A stretch of 64,000 nt of DNA, from assembly GCF_943193195.1 (NCBI RefSeq), contig NZ_CALPDG010000003.1, positions 140,322 to 204,321 of the forward strand, in the 5' to 3' direction. Shown here one piece after another: positions 28,301 through 37,393 of this stretch. Each line of letters opens with the position of its first letter. Position 1 is the stretch's first letter. A program made the translations under genes and the position numbers. The notes under the pieces were generated by a model, which was not told the DNA's origin, ran no database searches, and worked only from the letters and a program-made list of their open reading frames with translations. The DNA comes from Mediterraneibacter agrestimuris. Its GTDB lineage: Bacteria > Bacillota > Clostridia > Lachnospirales > Lachnospiraceae.

Positions 28301-30685
28301 TATAAGGCATCTAATTGGGTTGTATTCGTTGATCCTAAGGTAGATTTGGATTTCTTCAGCGAGAAGGAAGCAAACAGTGACCTGCTGATTATTCATTATA
28401 GTGATCAGTATACTTCTAGTAGTGGATATGATGCTATAACAGTGACTCGTAAATCGCATCAATATTCTAAAGTTATTCAAGAGTATTTGAAAGAAAAGGG
28501 TGTAAATGCTAGTCTAGGTGATGTAGCAAAGATCATTAATCTTTTTAATGCGGTTAATGGGGATTGGCTGCTTCGTTTAGTTTCATCAAAGAAAATGATT
28601 GGTGCAAATAAAGATTCTACCTTTTCGAGAGAGAAGATTAGTATTGTTGCGGCTATTAAGTTTATGCTTGCATTTCTTAAGCATCCAAATATTGTATGGG
28701 TACCTATTTCGCTGGAAGAAATGTTACGTGTTTCTGGTGGAGTTGGATTGTCAACTTCAGAGGGTATATTGTCTTATAAGAACCTTGGCTTTGAAAAAGG
28801 ACCGACTAGTGATGACCTGTTGTTTATAGGCTTAAATCATTCGACGGAAAGTGCAAAAATCTATTTGTATCCAATTGAAGTTAAAACGGGTATAAATGAT
28901 AATTCTGTCATCACCAAAGCATTTGAACAGGTATCTGCCACTGCTTCTGGATTACACAATGCAATGAATTCGGAAGAAAAATTCAATAGCACAATTTTAT
29001 ATAAAGTTAATCGTAATTTCTTGATGCAATTACTGGTTACTAGCTGTAAAAAGATGAAAGTGTATCATGTGGATGATAGTCAAAACTGGGATGTCATTCT
29101 GGATCAATTTAGAATGGCGCTTCTAAATGAGCATTACATGATTTCTGACGAGATTAAAGAGCTTCTCGGCAAAGGCGCAGTGTTATCGTTTAGAAAATCA
29201 TTAGGCGCAAGAAAAACATCGTTTAAGGAGGATACTATTAACTTTATAGAAATGCCGGATACAGATGAATTTGATTTGATTTTGGATTCTGTTGAAGATA
29301 TTTATAAAGATATTCAGCGGCGGCGAGACAGTGAGTTTTTAATCTTTGAAGAATGTGCAGTTGATGCCTTGACAGGTGATACTTCTAAAATAGCTATTAC
29401 AGAACTGGAGAAAGAAATAGAATTTCCTGAGCAGAAAGAATTGGAAAAAGAAAATCCAGATAATAAGCCTGATCCATCAGTCCTGGTTGATAAGATAGAG
29501 GAAGACAAAACGGATGTAAAGCAAGGAATGAAAATTCTTTTTGGAACTAATCTACAGAATGGTGATCCAATTCTATGGGAACCAAATGATACGGATATAT
29601 TATTCCATACCAATACTGGAATTATTGGTACAATGGGGACTGGAAAAACGCAGTTTACTAAGTCGTTGATAACTCAATTATATCGTTCTCAAGAGAAAAA
29701 TGTTGGAGATGAAGAACTGGGAATATTAATCTTTGATTATAAGGGAGACTATAATGAAAGTAAAATGGATTTTGTTGAAGCTACAAATGCAAAAATATTT
29801 AAACCCTATGCATTGCCTATCAATCCACTTGCGATAATTGAAACATCTGTATTCAAACCTCTATTACCAGTGCATACTGCTAATAATTTTAGGGACACGA
29901 TTGCTAAAATTTATGGATTAGGACCGAAGCAGAAAGCAATACTGACCAATTGTATCATGAAAACATATGAGGCTAGCGGCATATATAAAGCTGATGTAAA
30001 ATCATGGAAAAATGAAGCACCAACATTTGATCAAGTTTACCAAAGATATTTAAATGATGAAGATATCAAAAAAGGAGATTCTTTGAGTGCTGCAATGGAT
30101 GAGTTGGGTGAGTATGAGGTTTTTGAAAAAGTTCCATCAAAAACAAAATCTTTATTTGATGTGTTAAAAGGTGTTGTTGTTATAGATCTTTCGGGTTATC
30201 CGTCAACATTGCAGAATCTGATCATTGCAATAATGTTGGATCTTTTCTATACACAGATGCAATCTGTAGGATCAAGCAAATTAGAGGGAAAATATCGTCA
30301 ATTAACAAAATTTATTTTGGTAGATGAAGCTGATAATTTTATGTCACAGGATTTCCCGTCTCTCAAGAAAATACTGAAAGAAGGACGTGAATTTGGTGTA
30401 GGCACTATCTTATCGACACAGTTTTTAAAACATTTTGCTTCGGGTGAAGATGATTATGCGAAGTATATTTTAACATGGGTAGTGCATAATGTTGCTGATT
30501 TAAAAAATAGTGATGTAGATTTTGTATTTAAAACAGAGGCTAAGAGTGCAGAAAGTCAGTTGCTCTATAATGACATAAAGAAACTTCAAAAACATAATAG
30601 TATAATTAAAATCAGTTCGGAAAAACCTAAATATGTAAAGGATAAAGCTTTTTGGGAGTTATTTAAGGAAATGAAAGAAGATTGA
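25373..30685 (+). CDS. dptH: DNA phosphorothioation-dependent restriction protein DptH (HerA-like ATPase)
   Basis: A 1,770-residue protein. The C-terminal 400 residues form a HerA/FtsK-like ATPase: Walker A IGTMGTGKTQFTKSLI at about residue 1,420, FDYKGDYNE shortly after, Walker B ILVDEADNF at about 1,645, and GVGTILSTQF. The large N-terminal part has no clear motif but shows LIGLNHST-type sequence and VEVKTG-like IEVKTGIND at about 1,165, resembling nuclease-fold strands. DptH is thought to drive translocation or cleavage during restriction of unmodified DNA. The start at 25373 is chosen for its GTGGGG ribosome site; TTG 25340 and ATG 25364 are alternatives. Confidence 0.9.
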   Translation: MLREFYDFIAKKINSYFQSLSADGLLQKGESFCLKLDDVETVENVAIALKELANDNNAMGIYEYTCRDGSVYHTYTLKVINGEVIIAAQIEGMTNDFLCATLRNAANDEGKPLLMISSNPIDSAKSGSRDMCANGMPFYADNLMSEIRRMVEVSTQLTFLEKRILDFELKRRDADVFSDKASLYEYRDLLSIMSSGSIDDNNYVGFRLFPVNGKTDYQNYGKSQIDKEIKNNHDLFERVDRSIRFGNLESDLSDDFEESFVIRIEKERKNDPENWSRLFTYAEMLAAMQKKQFKKDNPLQINLENIYVYGDMPLNVLPLDDKVLIRNDGTMKSKKRIRSLIVFNPDKFSVIHIRFECNARILNSDISQDDTSFVREGKNLIFKFEREDISFHKIEIGDSVNNITYIFKICIIDISAEYLVGTIKRNYVIDYKKNRKNCKIKLLGVGTDLTFNPNGSANVSQKLDDNLQYDCHYDARLHLYATEEELANYGSGIVIDINFAGILVPFVLYPDETKSKEIIGRTILRDKFASKSSFEINSEDHIYKDSQEYFAKTNLLRELRLEQHIIENHIEYGRCRQFRGAEIGKIEEVKLKQNSELHEAYCAMLDEFQKNSTVPTLAYLSENLLESVKNFLNAFNALYAGLKDGGSLSVEQENALLIGSLSVGRNIEEILLTPFHPLNLAYQLELLKETDFEFATDVVIDRLNSINLLPYLQRNKKIYRVSDQLFSQEWKYYAPVENRTYRGNRRYVPKLIEEKITEFVLHFRYIFDDINNKTVRLNLINMGDCRDVFVGVAQFFIHSLNKTPDIDRLKRFEIHIYTDDPASNAFSNIKEYTRLKEYLSELKLTIATGTAMNSLEGVLSKNVECYFHVDQGDRYEYAHISFYEMELEITSETATMNQIETGISLGGIVSGIPSSKYGQKYRTGFGTKYAPKTDVVNFAEKYNALIQVGDTGNPFYSGTGISTQIDSKAEEKMDYIYKASNWVVFVDPKVDLDFFSEKEANSDLLIIHYSDQYTSSSGYDAITVTRKSHQYSKVIQEYLKEKGVNASLGDVAKIINLFNAVNGDWLLRLVSSKKMIGANKDSTFSREKISIVAAIKFMLAFLKHPNIVWVPISLEEMLRVSGGVGLSTSEGILSYKNLGFEKGPTSDDLLFIGLNHSTESAKIYLYPIEVKTGINDNSVITKAFEQVSATASGLHNAMNSEEKFNSTILYKVNRNFLMQLLVTSCKKMKVYHVDDSQNWDVILDQFRMALLNEHYMISDEIKELLGKGAVLSFRKSLGARKTSFKEDTINFIEMPDTDEFDLILDSVEDIYKDIQRRRDSEFLIFEECAVDALTGDTSKIAITELEKEIEFPEQKELEKENPDNKPDPSVLVDKIEEDKTDVKQGMKILFGTNLQNGDPILWEPNDTDILFHTNTGIIGTMGTGKTQFTKSLITQLYRSQEKNVGDEELGILIFDYKGDYNESKMDFVEATNAKIFKPYALPINPLAIIETSVFKPLLPVHTANNFRDTIAKIYGLGPKQKAILTNCIMKTYEASGIYKADVKSWKNEAPTFDQVYQRYLNDEDIKKGDSLSAAMDELGEYEVFEKVPSKTKSLFDVLKGVVVIDLSGYPSTLQNLIIAIMLDLFYTQMQSVGSSKLEGKYRQLTKFILVDEADNFMSQDFPSLKKILKEGREFGVGTILSTQFLKHFASGEDDYAKYILTWVVHNVADLKNSDVDFVFKTEAKSAESQLLYNDIKKLQKHNSIIKISSEKPKYVKDKAFWELFKEMKED

Positions 30686-30734
30686 CGACTAAGGATGGTA
30701 GTGATATACTTAAGTAGACTACTTAAGTATATCA
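30682..30734 (+). promoter_or_regulatory. Internal promoter and 33-bp palindromic operator for dndBCDEA
   Basis: TTGACG (30682-30687), overlapping the dptH stop, and TATACT (30705-30710) are 17 bp apart. A perfect 16+1+16 palindrome, TGATATACTTAAGTAG-A-CTACTTAAGTATATCA (30702-30734), covers the -10 box and the expected start of transcription. The dndB ribosome site GGAGGT is at 30745-30750. The palindrome is followed by TTTTAT, so a terminator or attenuator role is an alternative. Confidence 0.65.
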
Positions 30735-30754
30735 TTTTATCTTTGGAGGTACGA

Positions 30755-31828
30755 ATGGATTTTGCATATAAATTTCCAGTTGTAAGAGGGATTCAGGCGG
30801 GAAGAGAATACTATATTGCGATGATACCGTTACGAATGTTGGGAAGATTGTTTCCGAATGAGGAAGAATATGTGCTTCCTGAATATCGTGCACAGAGAAA
30901 ATTAAACGAATCTAGAATTCCGGTAATCAGTAGATATATTACTGAGAACCGGAATTCCTATGTATTTTCAGCTTTAGCTGCATCAATTGATGGTGAATTC
31001 AAATTTTTTCCAAGTGCAGAGAGTGGCGATATAGGAATATTAGAGGTATCTATGGATGCGAGATTCTTAATTAATGACGGACAGCATAGGAAGGCTGCTA
31101 TTTTGGATGCTGTAAATGAAGAAATAGATTTAGGCAATGAAACAATATCTGTTGTATTGTATGAAGATGCTGGGTTGTCAAGAAGTCAACAGATATTTAC
31201 AGATCTGAATAAACATGCTGTAAAGACGTCTAATTCTATATCTGAGCTATATGATTCGAGAGATGATATTGCTGTGCTTACGAGAAATGTCGTATCTAGT
31301 GTTCCTTTTCTTAATGACTATACAGACAAGGAGAAGGACAATCTTGGCAAATATTCGTCAAATCTCTTTACATTGAATATGTTTTATAGTGCCAATAAGA
31401 GAGTGCTGGCAGGAAAGCACATTACTAAAGAGATTGAAAGTTTTGTTTGTTCTTATTGGAAAAATGTTTGTGAGAACATGATTCAGTGGAATGAACTTCA
31501 GAAAAAAGAAATATCTAAGGTGGATTTACGAGAAAATTATATCGTAACACAAGGAGTTGTGATACAGGCGTTAGGATATGTGGGAGCATACTTTTTGCGT
31601 AATCCGGATGTAGACATACAAGGGATTGTTTCACGTTTAAAGAATATTGATTGGAAAAGAAGTGCTGCGTGTTGGAAGTTTCGTGTAATAAGAGCAGATG
31701 GGAAAATTCTGACGAGTAATAGAGCTATAACATTAGCAGCAAACCAGATTAAACAGCAATTAGGTATTCCTTTGGCGCAAGACGAGCAAATAAAGGAAGA
31801 ACAATTCCTTGCAAATTACAATGTCTAG
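30755..31828 (+). CDS. dndB: DNA sulfur modification protein DndB (DGQHR domain)
   Basis: A 357-residue protein with the diagnostic motif INDGQHRKAAILDA (about residues 107-120) and FTDLNKHAVKTSNS further on. DndB is not needed for sulfur insertion but limits modification frequency and acts as a transcriptional regulator of dnd genes in studied bacteria. It is the first gene after the internal palindromic promoter, which fits autoregulation. The start at 30755 follows GGAGGT; the in-frame codon at 30695 would lie inside the promoter. The gap to dndC is 11 bp. Confidence 0.93.
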   Translation: MDFAYKFPVVRGIQAGREYYIAMIPLRMLGRLFPNEEEYVLPEYRAQRKLNESRIPVISRYITENRNSYVFSALAASIDGEFKFFPSAESGDIGILEVSMDARFLINDGQHRKAAILDAVNEEIDLGNETISVVLYEDAGLSRSQQIFTDLNKHAVKTSNSISELYDSRDDIAVLTRNVVSSVPFLNDYTDKEKDNLGKYSSNLFTLNMFYSANKRVLAGKHITKEIESFVCSYWKNVCENMIQWNELQKKEISKVDLRENYIVTQGVVIQALGYVGAYFLRNPDVDIQGIVSRLKNIDWKRSAACWKFRVIRADGKILTSNRAITLAANQIKQQLGIPLAQDEQIKEEQFLANYNV

Positions 31829-31839
31829 GAGAAATGAGT

Positions 31840-33393
31840 ATGGCGGATAATTGTGTAAGTTGTGAAGCAAACAAACAGGGAGTAACAATTAATCGAGATA
31901 CGATTGAAGGCTTAAAAGAAACAATTTGTAATTTATATTTGGCAGACGATATTCCATGGGTGATTGGTTACTCGGGCGGTAAAGACAGTACTGCAACATT
32001 ACAGTTGGTTTGGCTGGCATTAGAACAGCTTTCAATAGATCAATTGAAAAAAACAGTACATATAATCAATACCGATACATTAGTTGAGTCTCCAGTTATG
32101 TCTAACTGGGTGAAAAACTCTTTGCGTATTATGGATGAGCGGGCAAGAGAAGAAGGTTTGCCGTTTGTTACACATCGATTAACCCCGGCGATGAATAATA
32201 CTTTTTGGGTAAATTTCATAGGAAGAGGATATCCATTTCCAAGAAAAAAATTAAGATGGTGCACAGATCGTTTGAAAATTCAGCCAGTCAATACATTTGT
32301 TAAAGAGCAGATTGCAGAACATGGGGAAATTATCCTTGTGATTGGAACAAGAAAAGCAGAGAGTGCACGCAGAGCGAAAACAATGGCTTATTATGAGAAA
32401 AAAAGGGTACGGGAATTATTGAGCCCGAATCAATCCATGGCTAATGAATTGGTTTTTTCTCCGTTGGAAGATTGGAATGATAATGATGTTTGGGTATTTC
32501 TTATGCAATATAGAAATCCATGGGGCTATTCCAACAAGGAACTTCTTACTTTGTATAAAGGTGCTACATCAGATGGAGAATGTCCTATGATGGTTGAAAA
32601 AGGGCTTCCGAGCTGTGGCAAGAGCCGATTTGGATGTTGGGTGTGCACTATGGTAGAAAAAGATAAATCGATGGAGGCGATGATTGCGAATGATGATGAG
32701 AAATCGTGGATGACACCTTTGCTAGAATTCAGAAATAGATTTGGTGATGAAGAACATGATCGAGAACGTCGGAGCTTTAGAAAAATGCAAGGCTTTCTCC
32801 AAGGATCATATAAGCAACTGCATCATGGACCATATAAAAAGGAGTATCGTGAGCAATGGTTAAGAGAATTGTTAGAAATTCAAATGGAAATTAATTCAAC
32901 GGGTCCGGAAGAGTTTGCTGATTTGGAATTAATTACACTTCCAGAACTTAGAAATATCCGCAGGATTTGGGTTTTCGATAAGCATGAATTTGATGATGCA
33001 CTACCACGAATTTATGAAGATGTGATTGGAAAGAAATTTGATGATCCTGAGTGGGTTGGATCAGAGGCGTTCCGAAGTGAGGAATGGAATATTCTTAGAG
33101 ATGTTGTGAACGAGTTATACCATGATGAAGAATTGGCCTTTGAAATGGTCTATAGTCTAATCGATATTGAAAATCAGGCAAGTAGTTTGAATAAAAGAAA
33201 GGGAATTACGGATTCTCTTGAAACGTGCATTCGGAAAACCTTTTACAAGAACGAAAAGGATGCAACTGATTACTATATGGATCGAATGATTCGAAAAAAG
33301 GATCTTGGCGGGAAATATAATGAGAAAGCATTAGATTCCACATATGATTATTTATATGAGGACAACGATGAGGAAGAGGATGACAAGACATGA
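31840..33393 (+). CDS. dndC: DNA phosphorothioation protein DndC (PAPS reductase-like, Fe-S)
   Basis: A 517-residue PP-loop ATPase. The nucleotide loop GYSGGKDSTATLQLV is at about residues 45-59. Cysteines for a 4Fe-4S cluster are in GECPMMVEKG, PSCGKSRFGCWVCTM (about 245-268). DndC activates DNA at the expense of ATP and passes sulfur into the backbone together with DndD and DndE. The start at 31840 (MADNCVSC) has AGGAG at an 8-base spacing; ATG 31834 is only 2 bases from it. The stop overlaps dndD by 4 bp. Confidence 0.95.
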   Translation: MADNCVSCEANKQGVTINRDTIEGLKETICNLYLADDIPWVIGYSGGKDSTATLQLVWLALEQLSIDQLKKTVHIINTDTLVESPVMSNWVKNSLRIMDERAREEGLPFVTHRLTPAMNNTFWVNFIGRGYPFPRKKLRWCTDRLKIQPVNTFVKEQIAEHGEIILVIGTRKAESARRAKTMAYYEKKRVRELLSPNQSMANELVFSPLEDWNDNDVWVFLMQYRNPWGYSNKELLTLYKGATSDGECPMMVEKGLPSCGKSRFGCWVCTMVEKDKSMEAMIANDDEKSWMTPLLEFRNRFGDEEHDRERRSFRKMQGFLQGSYKQLHHGPYKKEYREQWLRELLEIQMEINSTGPEEFADLELITLPELRNIRRIWVFDKHEFDDALPRIYEDVIGKKFDDPEWVGSEAFRSEEWNILRDVVNELYHDEELAFEMVYSLIDIENQASSLNKRKGITDSLETCIRKTFYKNEKDATDYYMDRMIRKKDLGGKYNEKALDSTYDYLYEDNDEEEDDKT

Positions 33394-35345
33394 TTTTGAA
33401 AAAATTAATCATGCATAATTTTGGTGTTTATGCCGATACAAATCAATTTGATTTCCACGGGGAAAAACCTGTTGTATTAGTGGGTGGCATGAATGGACGT
33501 GGTAAAACTACTTTTCTTGAAGCGGTTCTTCTAGGTTTGTACGGTTCCAATTCCTTCGCATATACAGAAAATAAATATAAAACTTATGGTCAATATTTAA
33601 GATCATATGTTAATAAATCAGATGGAACATTATTTACCTATATAGAAATTGAATTTTCCATGGATGATTCCGATGAGGAAATCTATTTTGTGCATAGAGA
33701 GTGGAACGCAAAAAGCCAGCGAGTTAGAGAAAAGATAAAGGTGATGAAAAACGGAACGGAGAATACTTTTCTTACCGAGAACTGGCCAATGTTTGTAGAA
33801 AACATTCTGCCAAGTGCTTTATCTAATTTTTTCTTTTTTGATGGCGAAAAAATTGCAGAATTAGCAGTTGAAAATACTAATCACAAAATGAAGGAATCCA
33901 TAAAGGCTTTGTTGGGCATTTCTGTACTTGATTTGCTAGATAATGATTTGGGAAGAATTATTACAAAGTTAAGTGATAAGGATTCAGAAGATCAAAATCT
34001 TAGGTATTTGGAGTTGCTAAGACAAAAGAGAGAAAATGCCCATGAAGATCTTAAAGCTGTTGATGCAGAAATAGAACGTGTGGAAGAAAAACTGGATGGA
34101 CTCAGAATTGAGTTGGAAAAAAAGAATACAGAGTATTCTGTCAAAGGTGGGGATATTGTTGAACAGCGTCATGATTTAATGGCGCAACGTTCGGAGGCAG
34201 TAGCAACGGTTGAGAGTCAACAAGATATTTTGCTGGAAATGGCAACTGGAGCAATGCCTATGATGTTGGTTCGGTCTCTATTAAAGGATATTCAGAAGCA
34301 AGGAGAGGCAGAACAATCATATCGTGCCTCATGTATGGCGACAAAAAAAATAAACTCTCTCTATGAAGACTTTCTTAAGAAATATCCTAATACTGGTGAT
34401 GAAATACAAAAATTTATTGAGTATGTTAAAACAGAAAGTGAGTTACAACAGCAAGAAGAGATTTATCGAATATCTGATACAACTCTTTACCAGATTACGG
34501 CACTTAATAAGGGGGGGTTGATTTCAGAGAAAGAAAAAGTGATCTCTCATATGCATAGGAGAAATGCTTGTCAAAGCAAGATTGACGAGATAGATAACTA
34601 TCTTTCTGTTGACATTGATGAGAAAGCACTTAGGAGAATTTTTAAACAGATAAAATCTCTTGAAATGGAGATTGTAGCGATAGAGGTAGAACTTGAAGTA
34701 CTGAAGCAGAAACGAACAACATTTCATAGTTCGGCAATGATTGCAGAGACAGAGTTTAGTAAGGCGGCTGAGCAGGTGCTTTCATCCCTAGAGACGATGG
34801 ACGATGATAACCGTACGGTAAAATATGCTCATATGGCAATTAACATAATTAGAACATACAAAATTCGTTTGCAGCAAAGCAAAACAGAAATTTTGGCTCA
34901 GACAGTGACCGAATGCTATAAGCAGCTTGCGAATAAGAAGAATCTGATTGATAAGATTACGATGGATCCAGAAACTCTAGATCTGCATTACCTGAATGCT
35001 GAACTTGAAGAGGTTGAGAAGAAGAGTTTGTCGGCAGGGGAGAAGCAGTTGATGGTTATTTCGTTACTGTGGGCACTGGCAATTTGTTCTAAGAAAAAAT
35101 TGCCAGTTATCATTGATACGCCATTGTCTAGGTTGGATTCTGTCCATAGAGAAGCACTAATCACAACTTATTTTCCAAAAGCAAGTGACCAGACTATTAT
35201 TCTTTCTACAGATTCTGAAATCGATGAGAAATATTATTTACTTATGAAGCCAAGTGTAGGAGATGAATTTACGCTTGTTTATGATGATGAACTGAAGAAG
35301 ACAACAATTCAAAAGGGATATTTATTCTTTGGAGGAAAGAGATAA
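33390..35345 (+). CDS. dndD: DNA sulfur modification protein DndD (SMC/RecN-like ATPase)
   Basis: A 651-residue ABC-type ATPase split by coiled coil. Walker A is GGMNGRGKTTFLEAVLLGLYG at about residues 31-50, with FFFFDGEKIAELA near 150. The middle (200-480) is predicted coiled coil from its charged heptads. The signature SAGEKQLMVISLLWAL is at about 547 and Walker B LPVIIDTPLSRLDSVHRE at about 572. It provides ATPase activity and DNA nicking for sulfur insertion. It overlaps dndC by 4 bp and dndE by 1 bp. Confidence 0.95.
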   Translation: MILKKLIMHNFGVYADTNQFDFHGEKPVVLVGGMNGRGKTTFLEAVLLGLYGSNSFAYTENKYKTYGQYLRSYVNKSDGTLFTYIEIEFSMDDSDEEIYFVHREWNAKSQRVREKIKVMKNGTENTFLTENWPMFVENILPSALSNFFFFDGEKIAELAVENTNHKMKESIKALLGISVLDLLDNDLGRIITKLSDKDSEDQNLRYLELLRQKRENAHEDLKAVDAEIERVEEKLDGLRIELEKKNTEYSVKGGDIVEQRHDLMAQRSEAVATVESQQDILLEMATGAMPMMLVRSLLKDIQKQGEAEQSYRASCMATKKINSLYEDFLKKYPNTGDEIQKFIEYVKTESELQQQEEIYRISDTTLYQITALNKGGLISEKEKVISHMHRRNACQSKIDEIDNYLSVDIDEKALRRIFKQIKSLEMEIVAIEVELEVLKQKRTTFHSSAMIAETEFSKAAEQVLSSLETMDDDNRTVKYAHMAINIIRTYKIRLQQSKTEILAQTVTECYKQLANKKNLIDKITMDPETLDLHYLNAELEEVEKKSLSAGEKQLMVISLLWALAICSKKKLPVIIDTPLSRLDSVHREALITTYFPKASDQTIILSTDSEIDEKYYLLMKPSVGDEFTLVYDDELKKTTIQKGYLFFGGKR

Positions 35346-35728
35346 TGTTGCTAAAACAAATACGGTTGACAAACCAATCAAAAGACAAGTTGGGAAGACT
35401 TAAAGGAAAAACAGGAATAAAGAATTGGAATGTCTTGTGTAGATGGGCTTTTTGTTATTCACTTGGCGAATATACTATGCCAACGGATATTCCGATTAAC
35501 GCAGATAGTAATGTGGAAATGTCTTGGTATACCTTTGCAGGTGAGTATAGTGATTTGTATGATGCTCTTATGAAGGCTTGGTGCTTGAAGATGGGATTGC
35601 CGATAGACGAAGATACTTTAAGTAAGTATTTTAAACTTCATTTAGAAAGAGGAATTGCGCATCTGTCAGGGACAAATTTTATTAAGAATTTGGATGATTT
35701 GCTTAATCTTGTAGTAGAGGTGAAGTGA
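35345..35728 (+). CDS. dndE: DNA sulfur modification protein DndE
   Basis: A 127-residue small protein opening MLLKQIRLTNQSKDKLGRLK, with GIKNWNVLCRWAFCYSLGEY, matching DndE. It binds nicked DNA as a tetramer and is needed for phosphorothioation. The C-terminus has the typical LERGIAHLSG stretch. It overlaps dndD by one base and its stop shares a base with the dndA start, so translation is likely coupled. Confidence 0.93.
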   Translation: MLLKQIRLTNQSKDKLGRLKGKTGIKNWNVLCRWAFCYSLGEYTMPTDIPINADSNVEMSWYTFAGEYSDLYDALMKAWCLKMGLPIDEDTLSKYFKLHLERGIAHLSGTNFIKNLDDLLNLVVEVK

Positions 35729-36879
35729 TGGGTGTCTATTTAGATTACAATGCATCGGCTCCTATTGAGCCAAGGGTATTGGATTATATGATTGATGTTT
35801 ATCGAAAAAATATTGGAAATGCTGATAGCAGGACACATGATTTCGGAGATAATGCTCGAAAGATTGTAGAAAAAGCCAGGGGAGAAGTTGCATCTATTTT
35901 AAAAATTAATAAGGACGAAGTGTTTTTTACAAGCGGAGCAACAGAAAGCAATAACATCGCTATTCAGGGGTTGAAAACTTATGGCATAACTGAAGGAAAG
36001 AGACATATCATTACGACAGGCATTGAACATAAAGCTGTTTTGGAAACAGCTAAAGCTATGCAAGCTCAAGGTTTTGAAGTTGATTTTGTTAATCCTGGAA
36101 TAGATGGTAGAGTATCTGTAGAACAGGTACTGGAAAAAGTTAGGGATGATACGCTTTTGGTAAGTGTCATGCATGTAAATAATGAAACTGGAATAATTCA
36201 ACCAGTGAGAGAAATTGGAGAATGTTTGGCAGAGAAGAATGTGTTGTTTCATGTAGATGCGACACAGAGTTTTGGAAAGTTGGTTGAGGAATTACAGTCT
36301 TTAAAATATGATATGTTGTCCATGAGTGCCCATAAAATTGGTGGCCCACAGGGAGTAGGTGCATTAATATTGAGACGAAAAAGATATAAACTTCCGCCAG
36401 TGAAGGCCATAATTTATGGTGGTCAGCAGGAACATGGTATTCGTCCGGGAACGATACCAGTGGCTTTAGTTGCTGCATTGGGGTATGCTTGCAATCTTGC
36501 TGAAGAAGAATATAAGACAAATCAAAAAAAATGTAAAGCAATAAGAAATAGGCTGATTGGGATGTTAAGTAATTCGGGTTTGAATTATGAGTTTAATGGA
36601 AATCAAGAATACTGCGTTTCTAGTACAATAAATATTTGCATCAATGGGGTGGTGTCAGAAGCACTAATGCTATCATCAAAGGCATATTGTGGAATTTCGA
36701 ATGGTTCTGCTTGTAATTCCAATTCATATGAGCCGAGTTATGTGCTTAGTGCTATGGGTCTTTCATCGGATCGAACTGAGAGTTCAATTCGTATTAGCTG
36801 GGGACCAGATGCGGATATTGGAGAGGTAACAAAATCTTTTAACAGTTTGATTGAAGTAACAAAAGGACTTGTGTGGTGA
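35728..36879 (+). CDS. dndA: Cysteine desulfurase DndA
   Basis: A 383-residue class V aminotransferase of the NifS/IscS type. The PLP lysine is in SMSAHKIGGPQGVGALIL (about residues 200-217) and the catalytic cysteine in GISNGSACNSNSYEPSYVLS (about 325-344). It removes sulfur from cysteine and gives it to DndC. Many dnd loci lack this gene and borrow the host IscS; here it is the last gene of the modification operon, making the system self-sufficient. The start at 35728 overlaps the dndE stop (TGATG); the GTG one codon earlier is less likely. Confidence 0.92.
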   Translation: MGVYLDYNASAPIEPRVLDYMIDVYRKNIGNADSRTHDFGDNARKIVEKARGEVASILKINKDEVFFTSGATESNNIAIQGLKTYGITEGKRHIITTGIEHKAVLETAKAMQAQGFEVDFVNPGIDGRVSVEQVLEKVRDDTLLVSVMHVNNETGIIQPVREIGECLAEKNVLFHVDATQSFGKLVEELQSLKYDMLSMSAHKIGGPQGVGALILRRKRYKLPPVKAIIYGGQQEHGIRPGTIPVALVAALGYACNLAEEEYKTNQKKCKAIRNRLIGMLSNSGLNYEFNGNQEYCVSSTINICINGVVSEALMLSSKAYCGISNGSACNSNSYEPSYVLSAMGLSSDRTESSIRISWGPDADIGEVTKSFNSLIEVTKGLVW

Positions 36880-37393
36880 AATAATATGCAAGAATTATAA
36901 ATAAAATGTTACTATAAACAAAGACTTGGATTGGTTTGGATTTATGTAGAGATTACACTGACTAGTACTCCGCCCTGAAAAACCTTGCGCAAATATTTCG
37001 GTTTATTTTCCCGATTGTACATGCCCAGAATACTCAGCACTGGTATCAATCGACATGAGTTTGCGGATGCTGACCGGCAAAGAAATCTGACCATGGGGGG
37101 AAACAGTTAATATTTGTGTATCCATTTATGCATACTCCGTTCTGGTAAGAATTTGTTACATATATTGTGCTATAGCAGAAAGATATTTGCAAGAAAAAAT
37201 GTATTTATTATTTGACAATATAGCAGATAGTTACAATTCACTTACGGTCTTTGCTGATGTGCAAAGACCGTAAAAATATGTAAATTATGAAAAGAGAGTA
37301 TGTGTAGCGGTGCTTATGAAAATGTACTAATAGAAGGTCAATGAAAAGAAGTTAAAAAGCGGATGCAGTAAAACATCACCGTAATGGTGGGCG
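36880..37393. other. Intergenic spacer with mobile-element scraps
   Basis: No intact gene is seen. CTAGTACTCC at 36962-36971 matches the tip of a palindromic element at 41572-41622. On the minus strand, a short frame reading SIRKLMSIDTSAEYSGHVQS then GK ends near 37,010 and looks like the tail of a lost protein. A 13-bp stem, TTACGGTCTTTGC (37242-37254) with GCAAAGACCGTAA (37261-37273), lacks a T-run on either strand. Confidence 0.5.

Noticed and set aside
37242..37273. 13-bp hairpin as terminator of the dnd operon
   Set aside because: It lies 360 bp beyond dndA and has no T-run on either strand.
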